From contig NZ_FNYY01000005.1 in the NCBI RefSeq assembly GCF_900109145.1, positions 219,479 through 283,478 of the forward strand: DNA of 64,000 nucleotides, written 5' to 3'. The stretch is from Marinovum algicola. GTDB lineage: Bacteria > Pseudomonadota > Alphaproteobacteria > Rhodobacterales > Rhodobacteraceae. The notes under the pieces are model-generated. The model searched no databases, was not told where the DNA came from, and saw only the letters and a program-made list of their open reading frames with translations. This document shows, piece after piece, positions 39,937-48,960 of the stretch (position 1 is its first letter; every line of letters starts with the position of its first letter). Position numbers and translations under genes: made by a program.

Positions 39937-41580
39937 ATGTCTGACCTGCGCGATGCCGCCATGACCTCGAAAGCCTGGCCTTTTGAAGAAGCGCGCCGCG
40001 TGCTCAAACGCTATGAAAAGGCGCCGCCGGAAAAGGGCTATGTGCTGTTCGAGACCGGCTATGGCCCCTCGGGTCTGCCGCATATCGGCACCTTTGGCGA
40101 GGTGCTGCGGACGACGATGATCCGCCGCGCCTTCGAGGTGATTTCCGACATTCCGACGCGGCTGATCTGTTTTTCCGACGATCTCGACGGCATGCGCAAG
40201 GTGCCCGGCAACGTGCCCAGCCAGGAGGCGCTGGCCGAGCATCTGCAAAAGCCGCTGACCTCGGTGCCCGATCCCTTTGGCACGCATGATAGTTTCGGCG
40301 ATCACAACAACGCCATGCTGCGCCGGTTTCTCGATACCTTCGGCTTCGAGTACGAGTTCTATTCGGCCACCGAGTTCTACCGCTCCGGCCAGTTCGACGA
40401 GGTTCTGCTGCGCGCCTGCGAACGCTATGACGACGTGATGAAGGTGATGCTGAAGAGCCTGCGCGAAGAGCGGCGGCAGACCTATTCGATTTTCCTGCCG
40501 ATCCATCCCGAGACTGGCCGCGTGCTCTATGTGCCGATGAAACACGTGGATGCGGCCAAGGGTGAGATCACCTTTGACGACGAGGACGGGCGCGAGTGGA
40601 CCCTTCCGGTCACCGGCGGCAATGTGAAATTGCAGTGGAAGCCCGATTTCGGCGCGCGCTGGGCGGCGCTGGGTGTCGATTTCGAGATGTATGGCAAGGA
40701 CCATTCGACCAACACACCGATCTATGACGGCATCTGCCGCATTCTCGGCCAGCGCCCGCCCGAGCATTTTACCTATGAGCTGTTCCTCGACGATCAGGGG
40801 CAGAAGATCTCGAAATCTTCGGGCAACGGGATCTCGATCGACGAGTGGCTGACCTATGCCTCGACCGAGAGCTTGAGCTATTTCATGTATCTCAAGCCGA
40901 AGACCGCCAAGCGGCTGTATTTCGACGTGATCCCCAAGGCGGTGGACGAGTATCACCAGCAGCTGCGCGCCTATGCCATGCAGGATGCGGCGCAGCGGCT
41001 GAACAATCCGGTCTATCACATTCACGGCGGCGCGGTGCCGGCCTCGGATATGGTGGTTTCGTTCTCGATGCTCTTGAACCTGGCCAGCGCATCGAGTGCC
41101 GAGGACAAGGAAACGCTCTGGGGCTTCATCCGCAAATACGCCCCCGATGCCACCGCCGAGACCCATCCCGGCATGGATCAGGCGGCCGGTCACGCGGTGC
41201 GGTATTTCCAGGATTTCGTGAAGCCCGCCAAGGTGTTCCGCGCGCCCACCGATCAGGAACGGGCGGCGCTGGAGGACCTGGCGAAAGCGTTGCAGGACGG
41301 CGATTACGCCCGCGATCTGATTGCCCGCAAGAACGCCATCGTCGGCAAGGACGAGCCGCTGCCGGAGGCGGATTTCACCGACGAGGAGTTCCTGCAATCG
41401 ATCGTCTTTGCGGTTGGCAAGGTGCATGAATTCGAGCCTCTGCGCGACTGGTTCAAGGCGATCTACGAGGTGCTTCTGGGTGCCTCGCAGGGGCCGCGGT
41501 TCGGCGGCTTTGTCGCGCTCTATGGCGTCGAAGAAACCGTCGCGCTGATCGACAAGGGCCTCAAGGGCGAGCTGGGCTGA
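39937..41580 (+). CDS. lysS: lysyl-tRNA synthetase, class I
   Basis: A 547-residue class I lysyl-tRNA synthetase (lysK type). The HIGH-like motif is LPHIGTFGE and the KMSKS-like motif is KISKSSGNG. The class I catalytic fold is unrelated to the class II LysRS of most bacteria; alphaproteobacteria commonly carry the class I form. The helical C-terminus contacts the anticodon. A second in-frame ATG (MTSKAWPF) eight codons in is an alternative start. Confidence 0.95.
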   Translation: MSDLRDAAMTSKAWPFEEARRVLKRYEKAPPEKGYVLFETGYGPSGLPHIGTFGEVLRTTMIRRAFEVISDIPTRLICFSDDLDGMRKVPGNVPSQEALAEHLQKPLTSVPDPFGTHDSFGDHNNAMLRRFLDTFGFEYEFYSATEFYRSGQFDEVLLRACERYDDVMKVMLKSLREERRQTYSIFLPIHPETGRVLYVPMKHVDAAKGEITFDDEDGREWTLPVTGGNVKLQWKPDFGARWAALGVDFEMYGKDHSTNTPIYDGICRILGQRPPEHFTYELFLDDQGQKISKSSGNGISIDEWLTYASTESLSYFMYLKPKTAKRLYFDVIPKAVDEYHQQLRAYAMQDAAQRLNNPVYHIHGGAVPASDMVVSFSMLLNLASASSAEDKETLWGFIRKYAPDATAETHPGMDQAAGHAVRYFQDFVKPAKVFRAPTDQERAALEDLAKALQDGDYARDLIARKNAIVGKDEPLPEADFTDEEFLQSIVFAVGKVHEFEPLRDWFKAIYEVLLGASQGPRFGGFVALYGVEETVALIDKGLKGELG

Positions 41581-41661
41581 GCCCTCTCGGGGCCGGCGCA
41601 GTTTGAAGCGCAGGCGTTTCGGACTATCTTTTGTGGATCAACCCCGCGAAAGGTGCCCGTC

Positions 41662-42078
41662 ATGCTGCGTCACTGTCTTGCCGTTCTGGCTTTCGTTCTG
41701 GCCTTCGGACCTGCGCAAGCGCAGGAACCACAGCCCAGAAATCCCGAGATCGAGGCCGTGATTGGCGGCCAACTCGAGGCTTTCGAGGCGCAGGACATCG
41801 ACCGCGCCTTTTCCTACGCCAGCCCGACGATCAAGGGCATGTTCGGCTCGCCCGAAGTCTTTGGCCTGATGGTGCGGCGCGGTTATCCGATGGTCTGGAT
41901 GCCGGGCGAGGTGACCTACCTCGAACTCGCCGAGATCGGCGGCGCGCTCTGGCAGAGGGTCGAAATCATCGATCAGGCCGGACAGCGGCACTACCTCGGC
42001 TACCGGATGGTGCCCGGCGAGAGCGGCTGGAAGATCGGCGGCGTGCAGATCCTCGATGCGCCCGATATCGCGGTCTGA
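41662..42078 (+). CDS. DUF4864 exported protein
   Basis: A 138-residue protein with a signal peptide (LRHCLAVLAFVLAFGPAQAQ). The rest fits DUF4864: IEAVIGGQLEAFEAQDIDRAFSYASPTIKGMFGSPE... with the pattern I...QL.AF...D...AF..ASP.I..MFG and a final GW.I.GV. The fold is likely NTF2-like. Function is unknown. The ATG at 41662 is preferred to a GTG nine bases upstream. Confidence 0.8.
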   Translation: MLRHCLAVLAFVLAFGPAQAQEPQPRNPEIEAVIGGQLEAFEAQDIDRAFSYASPTIKGMFGSPEVFGLMVRRGYPMVWMPGEVTYLELAEIGGALWQRVEIIDQAGQRHYLGYRMVPGESGWKIGGVQILDAPDIAV

Positions 42079-42226
42079 CCACGCGGGGGCCGTTGCGCCG
42101 GCGGCGCACGGTGCTCTCAGCCGTCGTTAAGCCGCAGTTGATACCTCTCTTTCCCATCGGCGGGCGGCCTGCCTGCCCTGACGTGTGACATGCGCGACCT
42201 GGGCGCGATGTGGGAAAGGGACCATC

Positions 42227-44512
42227 ATGAACAAAGCGATTACCGAGGGCGTGGTCTTCATGCCGACGGCCTTCGCCGCCGGGCTTGACGTCTGGTCGAG
42301 CGAGAACGGCCGGCCGGGCGATGACACCTATGCCAGCGCCGCCAATGCCGCCTTTGTGCCGTCGGATCAGGATTTCGGCGGCTGTCTCGAGATCCAGAAA
42401 TCCGATTCGACGCAAAAGCTGCGCTACATGGGGCAGACGCCGATGCTGCCGGGCTGCTACCTGCGGGTCACGGCGCGGGTCAAGGCGATCTCGGGCAATC
42501 TGCCGAATGTGCGCATCGCGGGATATCCGGCGCTGTCGAACGGCAGCCAGGTGAGCGGGGTGATCGTGAGCGGGCCGGCGGTGACGCTGACCAATTACGG
42601 CGAGATCACCGAGGTTTCGGCCATCCTCGGGCCGGGCAACCGCACCGGCGTCGACATGATCTGGGGGACGGCACCGGTCTTTGCGCATCTCGGGCTTGAC
42701 CTGACCGGGCCGAACGGCGGGCTGGTGCGGATCGACGATCTGGTGATCGAGGATGTCACCTCGGTCTTTCACGGCAAGCAGCTGGCCATGGTGGATGTGC
42801 GCGATTTCGGTGCCATCGGCGATGGCAACACCGATGACAGCGCCGCCTTCGAGGCGGCCGACGATGCGGCGGACGGGCGCGAGATCCTGGTCTCCGCCGG
42901 AAGCTATCGGCTGAACAACGACGTCACGATAAATTCGCGCATCCGCTTCGAGGGCACGGTCACCATGCCCGAGAGCGCGGTGCTGTCGCTGACCAAGGAT
43001 TTCGACCTCGGCACCTACATAGACGCTTTCGGCAATGAGGAGCTGGGCTTCAAGAAGGCGTTTCAGTCGCTGCTCAACAACGCCGATCACGAAAGTCTCG
43101 ACATGGGGGGGCGGCGGATTTCGATTTCCGAGCCGATCGACATGCAGGCCGCGGTGAACAACAAGGACACCTATGCCCAGCGCCGCCACATCGCCAATGG
43201 CCAGTTCTATGCCACCGGCGATGCCGTCTGGGAGCCGGATGTCTTTACCAGCCAGGCGACCTATTCCGCAGGTGATGACGACAAGCTGACCAATGTGGCC
43301 AATGTGGCCAATATTCCGGTCGGCGCGCTGATCACCGGCGCGGGCGTGGCGCGCGAAACCTATGTTCGATCCAAGAATGTCTCGGCCGGCGAGATCACCC
43401 TGTCGCAGCCGATGGGGGCGGCGACCGGAACCCAGACCCTGACCTTTACCCGGTTCAAATATCTGATCGATTTCAGCGGCTTCGAAAAGCTCACCAGCTT
43501 TTCCTTCTCGGACATCGAGTTCCAGTGCAACAACAAGGCCTCGGGCATCATGCTGGCCAAGACCGGCACGGTGTTCCAGGTGCGCGATTGTTTTTTTACC
43601 CGACCCAGGCAACGCGGTATCACCTCGATCGGCTATGGCTGCCAGGGGATGCTGGTCGACCGCTGCCAGTTCCTGTCGTCCGAGGGCAGCGAACCGGCGC
43701 AGAACCGGATCTCGATCGCGATCAATACCAATGCCAATGACGTCAAGCTGCGCAACAACCGCGCCAGCCAGTTCCGGCATTTCTGCATCCTCTCCGGCTC
43801 GAACGCGGTGGTGCAGGGCAATCACTTCTTTCAGGGCGACGGTCAGCCCAATGGCGTGCGCATGGCGGGGCTGGTGCTGGCATTGCGCTCGTGCAACACG
43901 ACGGTGGTGGGCAATTACGTCGACAATTGCTTTATCGAATGGACCAACGAGCGCGAGGTGGCGCCGGATTTCGCCGGCGGGTTCGGTTTTGCCGGGCTGT
44001 CGATCACCAACAACGTCTTTCTCTGCGGCGAGGTGCTGCCTTCCTTTGCCTGGATCGTCGTCAAGCCATATGGCACCGGCCATTTCTTCAACGGCATCAA
44101 CGTGACCGGCAACCTGTTTCGCGGCGTCGGCGCGGTGATTCAGCAGGCCGAAAAGGTGGACACCACCCATGCCGACATGAACTACGGCAACATGAAGAAC
44201 GTCTATTTCACCGACAACACCTTCAACAACGTCTTCAAAACCACCGAGAATCCGGTCACCGTTTCGCATACCCAATCCTCGGCCGCCGCGACCTGGCAGA
44301 TCTCGGGCGCGAGTGTGCTGGCATTCGGTGGCGAGGCGCGGGGGGTGGTGTCGGTGGTCGCCACCGACAAGATCGAGAACAGCGCCAATGTGGCGCAATG
44401 GGGTATGCCCTATACCAAGGTGCGGCAGGGCGCGGCCAATGACCGGATCGATCTGTTCTGGCAGACCGCCGTGCGCGGCAAGGTCAGCGTGACCATGCGG
44501 ATGGACGTCTGA
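42227..44512 (+). CDS. right-handed beta-helix (pectate-lyase-like) protein
   Basis: A 761-residue protein. Residues about 195-235 read VRDFGAIGDGNTDDSAAFEAA, the start motif of the pectate-lyase superfamily/GH28-related fold, followed by many short N-rich repeats (NNRASQF, NYVDNCF, NNVFLCG, GNLFRG, DNTFNN) that mark parallel beta-helix turns. Residues 1-190 form a separate carbohydrate-binding-like or tailspike-head domain. There is no signal peptide. Such proteins include phage tailspikes, alginate lyases and exopolysaccharide-degrading enzymes; it may leave the cell by a type I route or be a phage relic. No tail genes flank it. Confidence 0.75.
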   Translation: MNKAITEGVVFMPTAFAAGLDVWSSENGRPGDDTYASAANAAFVPSDQDFGGCLEIQKSDSTQKLRYMGQTPMLPGCYLRVTARVKAISGNLPNVRIAGYPALSNGSQVSGVIVSGPAVTLTNYGEITEVSAILGPGNRTGVDMIWGTAPVFAHLGLDLTGPNGGLVRIDDLVIEDVTSVFHGKQLAMVDVRDFGAIGDGNTDDSAAFEAADDAADGREILVSAGSYRLNNDVTINSRIRFEGTVTMPESAVLSLTKDFDLGTYIDAFGNEELGFKKAFQSLLNNADHESLDMGGRRISISEPIDMQAAVNNKDTYAQRRHIANGQFYATGDAVWEPDVFTSQATYSAGDDDKLTNVANVANIPVGALITGAGVARETYVRSKNVSAGEITLSQPMGAATGTQTLTFTRFKYLIDFSGFEKLTSFSFSDIEFQCNNKASGIMLAKTGTVFQVRDCFFTRPRQRGITSIGYGCQGMLVDRCQFLSSEGSEPAQNRISIAINTNANDVKLRNNRASQFRHFCILSGSNAVVQGNHFFQGDGQPNGVRMAGLVLALRSCNTTVVGNYVDNCFIEWTNEREVAPDFAGGFGFAGLSITNNVFLCGEVLPSFAWIVVKPYGTGHFFNGINVTGNLFRGVGAVIQQAEKVDTTHADMNYGNMKNVYFTDNTFNNVFKTTENPVTVSHTQSSAAATWQISGASVLAFGGEARGVVSVVATDKIENSANVAQWGMPYTKVRQGAANDRIDLFWQTAVRGKVSVTMRMDV

Positions 44513-44543
44513 CGCCGCCGCGCCCCCGACCGTGGCGGCCGCG

Positions 44544-46004
44544 CTACCGCACGCTGAGGTAGCGCGCCGACATCCAGCCGGCGGCGCCATCGGGCATCAC
44601 CATGCGCCACCAGACGTCGTTGGAATTTCGGCAGTCGGCGGCGGCCTGGAAATCGGTGGCGCTGAGCCCGTCGCGGGTTGCGTGATCGCAGGCCGCGCGG
44701 CAGCTCTCGGAGGTGATAAGATAGGCGTCTTCGTCCCGGCTGACCGGGGCCACGAAACTGCCCTTGGGCGCCTCGGCGACGATCTCGGCGCTGAAGTTGG
44801 GTTCGGTGCGCAGGGTGGCGAATTCGTTGACGTTGACCACCTGATAACGCTCGGCGGCCGGGGCGCAGAGCGCATTGGCGGCGGCGGGCGGAAGCTCTTC
44901 TCCGTCGCCGGCCAGATCGGTCAGCTTGGAGGCGCCGGGAAAGATCACGATCGGTTCGAAGAAGGTGAAGGGGCCGGTGGCCTGTTCGGTCAGCCGTTCG
45001 ATCTCGGCGGCGGTGGGCGGGGCGTCGTTGGGCGCCTCGCTCTGGCCGTTCCAGGCCGCCTGTTGCAACACCCGGGCCGAAACGCCGCCGGTGCCGGAGC
45101 GCGGTTGAAACCAGCGCACCTCGCAGACCGTCCAGTAGAGCTCGCCCTCGGCCCGATAGCCGGTCAGCCAGGCGCCGCGCCGCGCGCCGGTGGCGGCGGG
45201 GGCAAGCATCATGCCGGCGGTGGCCTGGAACACCCGGGTGCTTTCGGGGCGGTCAAAGTGGTCGGGGCGCATCTCGGGGCCGATCCGTTCGCAGATCTCG
45301 CGCAGCTGGTCCTGGCTCATCTGGTCGGGCAGGGGGCGCAGGCCCTCGACGCGGATGCCGGCATCGATGCTGCGCGCCACGGTGTCGACATGCAGGTAGT
45401 CGCCTGGCACGGAAAACACGGCAAGCGCGAAATCGCGGCTGATGCTGAGGATGTTGAGGCTGCCGAAAATCGCTGCCGTGGCCTGCTGTGCCTGTTGAAA
45501 CGCCAGTTGCACGGCGTCTTCGGTCAAGCCGTCGTCGGGCAGTTCCAGCCCCGGCGCCCGAAAGCCCAGCCTGGCCGCGGCATGGATCGAGCGGTCGAGG
45601 GCACGCACCACCCCGCCTTCGAAACTGGCGCGGGTGCCGCCGAGAAAGGCCAGCGCACAGGGGCCGAGACAGCTTTCGCCCTCGGCCACATGGCTGGAAA
45701 TGCCGGTGTGGCGCAGGTATTCGGCGATCTCGACCGCTTCGATGAAATCGCCGCCGGCGCTGTTGAAACAGAGCCGGGGCGCGGCGTCGAAATATTGGGC
45801 GCCTTCCGAGCCGCCCGGCAGGAGCCGCGCGATCCGCGCGCTGTCGCCTGGCTCGATCGGGCCGGTGGCGCGGGCATTGCAGCCTTCGGGGTCGGCGTTG
45901 ACCAGCCGGAGCTGCAAGGCCGCGGCCGGGCCGACAAGGGTGAGCCAGAGGCCAAGGGCCGCAATGAGCGGGACGAGCGAGCGCAGACAGGAGGACTGGG
46001 GCAT
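44544..46004 (-). CDS. ClpP-like periplasmic protein with SH3 domain, nucleophile apparently lost
   Basis: A 486-residue exported protein with signal peptide (VPLIAALGLWLTLVGPAAA). The first domain is like COG3904 ClpP-type proteins: CFNSAGGDFIEAVEIAEYLR and ESCLGPCALAFLGG. In active members the second motif reads S-x-C-A; here the Ser position appears as Gly (residues about 112-117), so proteolysis is doubtful. The C-terminal 100 residues contain a bacterial SH3 region (VNVNEFATLRTEPNFSAEI..APKGSF) and a final VWWRMVMPDGAAGWM motif. It may bind peptidoglycan. The role is unknown. Confidence 0.75.
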   Translation of the reverse strand: MPQSSCLRSLVPLIAALGLWLTLVGPAAALQLRLVNADPEGCNARATGPIEPGDSARIARLLPGGSEGAQYFDAAPRLCFNSAGGDFIEAVEIAEYLRHTGISSHVAEGESCLGPCALAFLGGTRASFEGGVVRALDRSIHAAARLGFRAPGLELPDDGLTEDAVQLAFQQAQQATAAIFGSLNILSISRDFALAVFSVPGDYLHVDTVARSIDAGIRVEGLRPLPDQMSQDQLREICERIGPEMRPDHFDRPESTRVFQATAGMMLAPAATGARRGAWLTGYRAEGELYWTVCEVRWFQPRSGTGGVSARVLQQAAWNGQSEAPNDAPPTAAEIERLTEQATGPFTFFEPIVIFPGASKLTDLAGDGEELPPAAANALCAPAAERYQVVNVNEFATLRTEPNFSAEIVAEAPKGSFVAPVSRDEDAYLITSESCRAACDHATRDGLSATDFQAAADCRNSNDVWWRMVMPDGAAGWMSARYLSVR

Positions 46005-46077
46005 GAGGCGTATCCATTCTGGCAGGTCGTGCCAGTCTAACCAATTGGCGCCACATGGCAATTCCCAGTGTGATCGG

Positions 46078-46740
46078 TCAGAACTCGCGCCAGAGGCCGA
46101 TTTTCACGCCGGGCAGGGCCGGGGTCCGAAGATCGAACAGCAGCCCGCCCTGGATCTTGGCCCGCCGGCCGACCGGGATGACGATGCTGGGGGCAAGGCT
46201 GGTGTAGGGCGTGTCGCTGACCTGGGTGTGAAAGACCTGCGCCATGGCCTGAAGGCCGTCGGCAAAGGTCAGCCCTGCGGTGACATCCAGCTTGCTCTGG
46301 CGCAGATGTTCGGCGCCGGGCCCCTCGGCCCGCACCAGCCGGGTGTCGAGGCCGAACCAGCCGGAATTCGGCCCGAGCGTGAACCCGCGGCCGTAACCGA
46401 AGCCGATGGCGCTGTAATTCAGATCGTCGACCCGCCCGAGACTGGCCTCGAGCGACAGATAGGTTCCCTGGCGGCTGAGCACCGGCGCCCGGACAAAGAC
46501 CCGGTAATCGGGATCGGAGCCGACGCTATGGCCGATATCGAGCCCGAGGGTGAGCGAACGGGTCAGCCCGTATTCCATGTAGAGATTGTTGAAGATCGAC
46601 AGCTCGCCCGGGCGGCGCGCGACCTCCAAGTCGCTGATCTCGGTCGAAGTGGCCAGAAACCAGCTGCCCTTGTCCCGTGGCCAGGCCCCCGCCGTGGCCA
46701 TGCCGGCCAGCATCATGAAAATGGCGGCCAGACGAAACAT
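46078..46740 (-). CDS. putative outer-membrane beta-barrel-like protein
   Basis: A 220-residue protein with a signal peptide (FRLAAIFMMLAGMATAGA). The remaining sequence is made of alternating beta strands ending in aromatic residues (YGLTRSLTLGLDIGHS, TYLSLEASLGR, IGFGYGRGF, GLWREF) and ends in F, as outer-membrane barrels often do. I recognise no specific family. The start ATG is internal to a longer frame. A CtrA-like box lies upstream at 46791-46806. Confidence 0.7.
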   Translation of the reverse strand: MFRLAAIFMMLAGMATAGAWPRDKGSWFLATSTEISDLEVARRPGELSIFNNLYMEYGLTRSLTLGLDIGHSVGSDPDYRVFVRAPVLSRQGTYLSLEASLGRVDDLNYSAIGFGYGRGFTLGPNSGWFGLDTRLVRAEGPGAEHLRQSKLDVTAGLTFADGLQAMAQVFHTQVSDTPYTSLAPSIVIPVGRRAKIQGGLLFDLRTPALPGVKIGLWREF

Positions 46741-46790
46741 CGATGATCCTCGCGCGTCACGCTCCCCGCCGATCAGAGTGCAGGAGCATG

Positions 46791-46806
46791 GTAAACATGC
46801 GGTTAA
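46791..46806 (-). promoter_or_regulatory. CtrA-like box between the barrel and kinase-like genes
   Basis: On the minus strand TTAA-N7-TTTAC runs from 46806 to 46791, one mismatch from the CtrA consensus TTAA-N7-TTAAC. It lies 51 bases upstream of the barrel gene start and 72 bases upstream of the divergent gene. Binding is inferred only. Confidence 0.3.
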
Positions 46807-46877
46807 TGCCGCCCTGACGCTGCTGGCCAAGGGGCGGTGGCTACGCTATCACGCGGGGGCACATGGCAGGGTGACAC

Positions 46878-47720
46878 ATGACCGATTTGACCGAACTGGC
46901 CCGGCTGATCCGCGACGACAGCGCGTCGCGCGGACAGCCGATCTCGAAACTGGGCTATTTCTGCGCGCCGTTCCGGCCCACGCAGGGGCCCTTTTCCGAC
47001 CGGGTGATCAAGGTCTATCGCGGATCGACCGACCCGGCGCTGATGGCGCGGCTGGCCACGTGTCACGCCGATTATGTCGCCGCGCTGCACAAGACCGGCG
47101 TGCCGGTGCCGGAAACCGAGTTTCACCTGCTGCCCGAGGGCGATCTCGAGGTGCCGGTGATCGTGCAGGAGGCGCTGCCGGCCGAGAGCATGATGCGGCC
47201 GCAGATGCAGGCCGCGCCGCGCGATGCGGCGCTCGAGTTGATGGAGGCGGCGGGGCAGGTCATCGCCCGGTTCTGGAACAATGCCGACCAGTTCGAGACC
47301 CGCATCGGTTTTCACCCCTCGATCCGCAATTTCGCGGTTGCCGGGGGTCAGGCCAGCTTTTTCGACACCTTTCCGCCGCTGATCCATTATTCCCGTCCCG
47401 AGATGGGCCGCATGCTGCTGATCTTTTCGGAAAGCGCGCTGATGCGCAGGGTGGGGCCTCTGCTGCGCGGCCGCGTCACCGGCATTCAGGACGAATGGTA
47501 TTTGCCGCCCGAAACGCTGGTCGGCCTGGTCGGTTCGGCCTGCCGCCTGCGCCCCGAGCATGGCGAGGCCTTTCTCGCCTGGGGCCGGGATTTCATGACC
47601 CGCGAAATGCCGCGCTGGGCCGACGAGGCACTGCCGCATCTGCAACGGCCGCCACGGCTGCCGGGCTATTGGACCGGAATGCGCAAGGTCTTGGGGTTGC
47701 AGGGCGAACCCAACGTCTGA
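46878..47720 (+). CDS. hypothetical protein, possible kinase-like fold
   Basis: A 280-residue protein of no clear family. The segment GFHPSIRNFAVAGGQASFFDTFPP resembles the catalytic loop and metal-binding Asp of phosphotransferase/kinase-like folds (H....N........FD..PP), and VPVIVQEALPAES resembles a hinge. This suggests an aminoglycoside-phosphotransferase-like fold, but key lysine assignment is unsure. It is divergent from the barrel gene. Function is not known. Confidence 0.65.
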   Translation: MTDLTELARLIRDDSASRGQPISKLGYFCAPFRPTQGPFSDRVIKVYRGSTDPALMARLATCHADYVAALHKTGVPVPETEFHLLPEGDLEVPVIVQEALPAESMMRPQMQAAPRDAALELMEAAGQVIARFWNNADQFETRIGFHPSIRNFAVAGGQASFFDTFPPLIHYSRPEMGRMLLIFSESALMRRVGPLLRGRVTGIQDEWYLPPETLVGLVGSACRLRPEHGEAFLAWGRDFMTREMPRWADEALPHLQRPPRLPGYWTGMRKVLGLQGEPNV

Positions 47721-47788
47721 ATTCGGCGTCAATGGGGCTTTGACTGGCCGCAGCCGCGTGGCAGGGTGGAACCAGAGGAGGAGTTCCC

Positions 47789-48109
47789 ATGCCCGAGATC
47801 AAAGCCGACGCCAAGCTTCAGACCGTGATCACCACCTTCGAGATGACCCCCGGCACCTGTCAGGATCTGCTCGATGCGTTGCAGGACGCCTACGAGAATT
47901 TCATCTCGAAGCAGCCCGGCTTTGTCGCCGCCGGCCTGCATGTGAACGACGCGCAGACCCGGATTGCCAATTACTCCCAATGGCAGAACCGCGAGGATTT
48001 CCTTGCCATGCTGCGCTCTGACGAGATGCGCCAGCGCAACCGCCAGATCCACGACCTCTGCCGCAGCTTCGAGCCGGTGATGTACGACGTTGCGGCAACC
48101 TTCGGCTGA
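47789..48109 (+). CDS. antibiotic-biosynthesis-monooxygenase-like (ABM) protein
   Basis: A 106-residue ferredoxin-like-fold protein of the ABM family. The pattern T..EM.PG....LL.AL...Y.......PGFV.AGLHV......I.NYSQW..REDF is typical, including the N/W pair in NYSQWQN. Family members oxidise quinones or act as heme-binding or simple dimeric proteins, and the substrate is unknown. AGGAGG precedes the start. Confidence 0.82.
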   Translation: MPEIKADAKLQTVITTFEMTPGTCQDLLDALQDAYENFISKQPGFVAAGLHVNDAQTRIANYSQWQNREDFLAMLRSDEMRQRNRQIHDLCRSFEPVMYDVAATFG

Positions 48110-48129
48110 GGGTCGCTCCTCACGTTGGC

Positions 48130-48510
48130 TCAGCCGATCGGCGGCGTCGGCCGGGTGACGATGAAAAGCGCGGCACCGGCGAGCACCACGGCCTGCAATG
48201 TCACCAGCCAGGCGCTGAGGCCGAGGACCAGCCCGGCCAGGAGCACCACCCCCATGGTCGAGACGGCCAGCACCTTGGCGCGCTGTGAAATCGCGCGGTA
48301 ATCGCGCCAGTTGAGGATCGGCGGGCCGAGCGTGGGATGTTCGACCAGCCAGGCGTGCAGCCGGGGCGACGAACGGGCAAAGCAGAAGGCCGCGAGCAGC
48401 AGGAACACGGTGGTCGGCAGCAGCGGCAGGAAAATCCCCAATACGCCAAGCGCGATGGCCAGGCATCCGAGCGCGGTCCAGAACAGACGAAGCAAAAGGG
48501 CAATCTTCAT
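48130..48510 (-). CDS. DUF454 (YbaN-like) membrane protein
   Basis: A 126-residue inner-membrane protein. It has the YbaN/DUF454 pattern: a transmembrane helix ending GVLGIFLPLLPTTVFLLLAAFCFARSSPR (key pattern GIFLPLLPTT.F.LLA.FCFARSSPR) and a C-terminal helix pair. Function is unknown. The start before KIALLLR gives the family N-terminus; a longer frame does not. Confidence 0.88.
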   Translation of the reverse strand: MKIALLLRLFWTALGCLAIALGVLGIFLPLLPTTVFLLLAAFCFARSSPRLHAWLVEHPTLGPPILNWRDYRAISQRAKVLAVSTMGVVLLAGLVLGLSAWLVTLQAVVLAGAALFIVTRPTPPIG

Positions 48511-48654
48511 GCGGCGCAAGCTAGCACGCCGGTCGCGAATTGCCCGCAGGAATGATGCGCTGCGCAGGATTTTAGCCCGTGTTCCGCCGCGTGACGCGGG
48601 AAAAATACGGCGTGGCACTGGCGAAAGCCCGGTCGGCGGGCTAGCTTGCGCCAC

Positions 48655-48930
48655 ATGTCAGATGATCTCGTCAGTGAAATCAGAGCCTTGCGCCGGGAAG
48701 TTGAAAAGCTCAACGGCCACCGTTTCTTTCGCATTCATGACAAGTTCTGGACCATGCTCTGGCATTCGCTGGCGCGGGGGCTGATGATGGGGCTCGGCAC
48801 CGTCGTCGGCGCGACATTGCTGTTGTCGGTGCTGATCTGGACGCTGAGCCAGATCGAGTTCATCCCGATCATCGGCGAATGGGCGCGGCAGGTCATCGAT
48901 ATCGTGCAAGAGGTCGGCGACGGCAACTGA
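48655..48930 (+). CDS. DUF5665 small membrane protein
   Basis: A 91-residue protein: an N-terminal helix (EIRALRREVEKLNGHRFF), then LWHSLARGLMMGLGTVVGATLLLSVLIWTLSQ as one transmembrane helix and an amphipathic C-terminus. The pattern matches DUF5665, a family of unknown function frequent in alphaproteobacteria. The ATG at 48655 is used; an upstream TTG is possible. Confidence 0.75.
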   Translation: MSDDLVSEIRALRREVEKLNGHRFFRIHDKFWTMLWHSLARGLMMGLGTVVGATLLLSVLIWTLSQIEFIPIIGEWARQVIDIVQEVGDGN

Positions 48931-48960
48931 CGCCGGCCGTCGCGGCGGAGCGGGCTGCGC

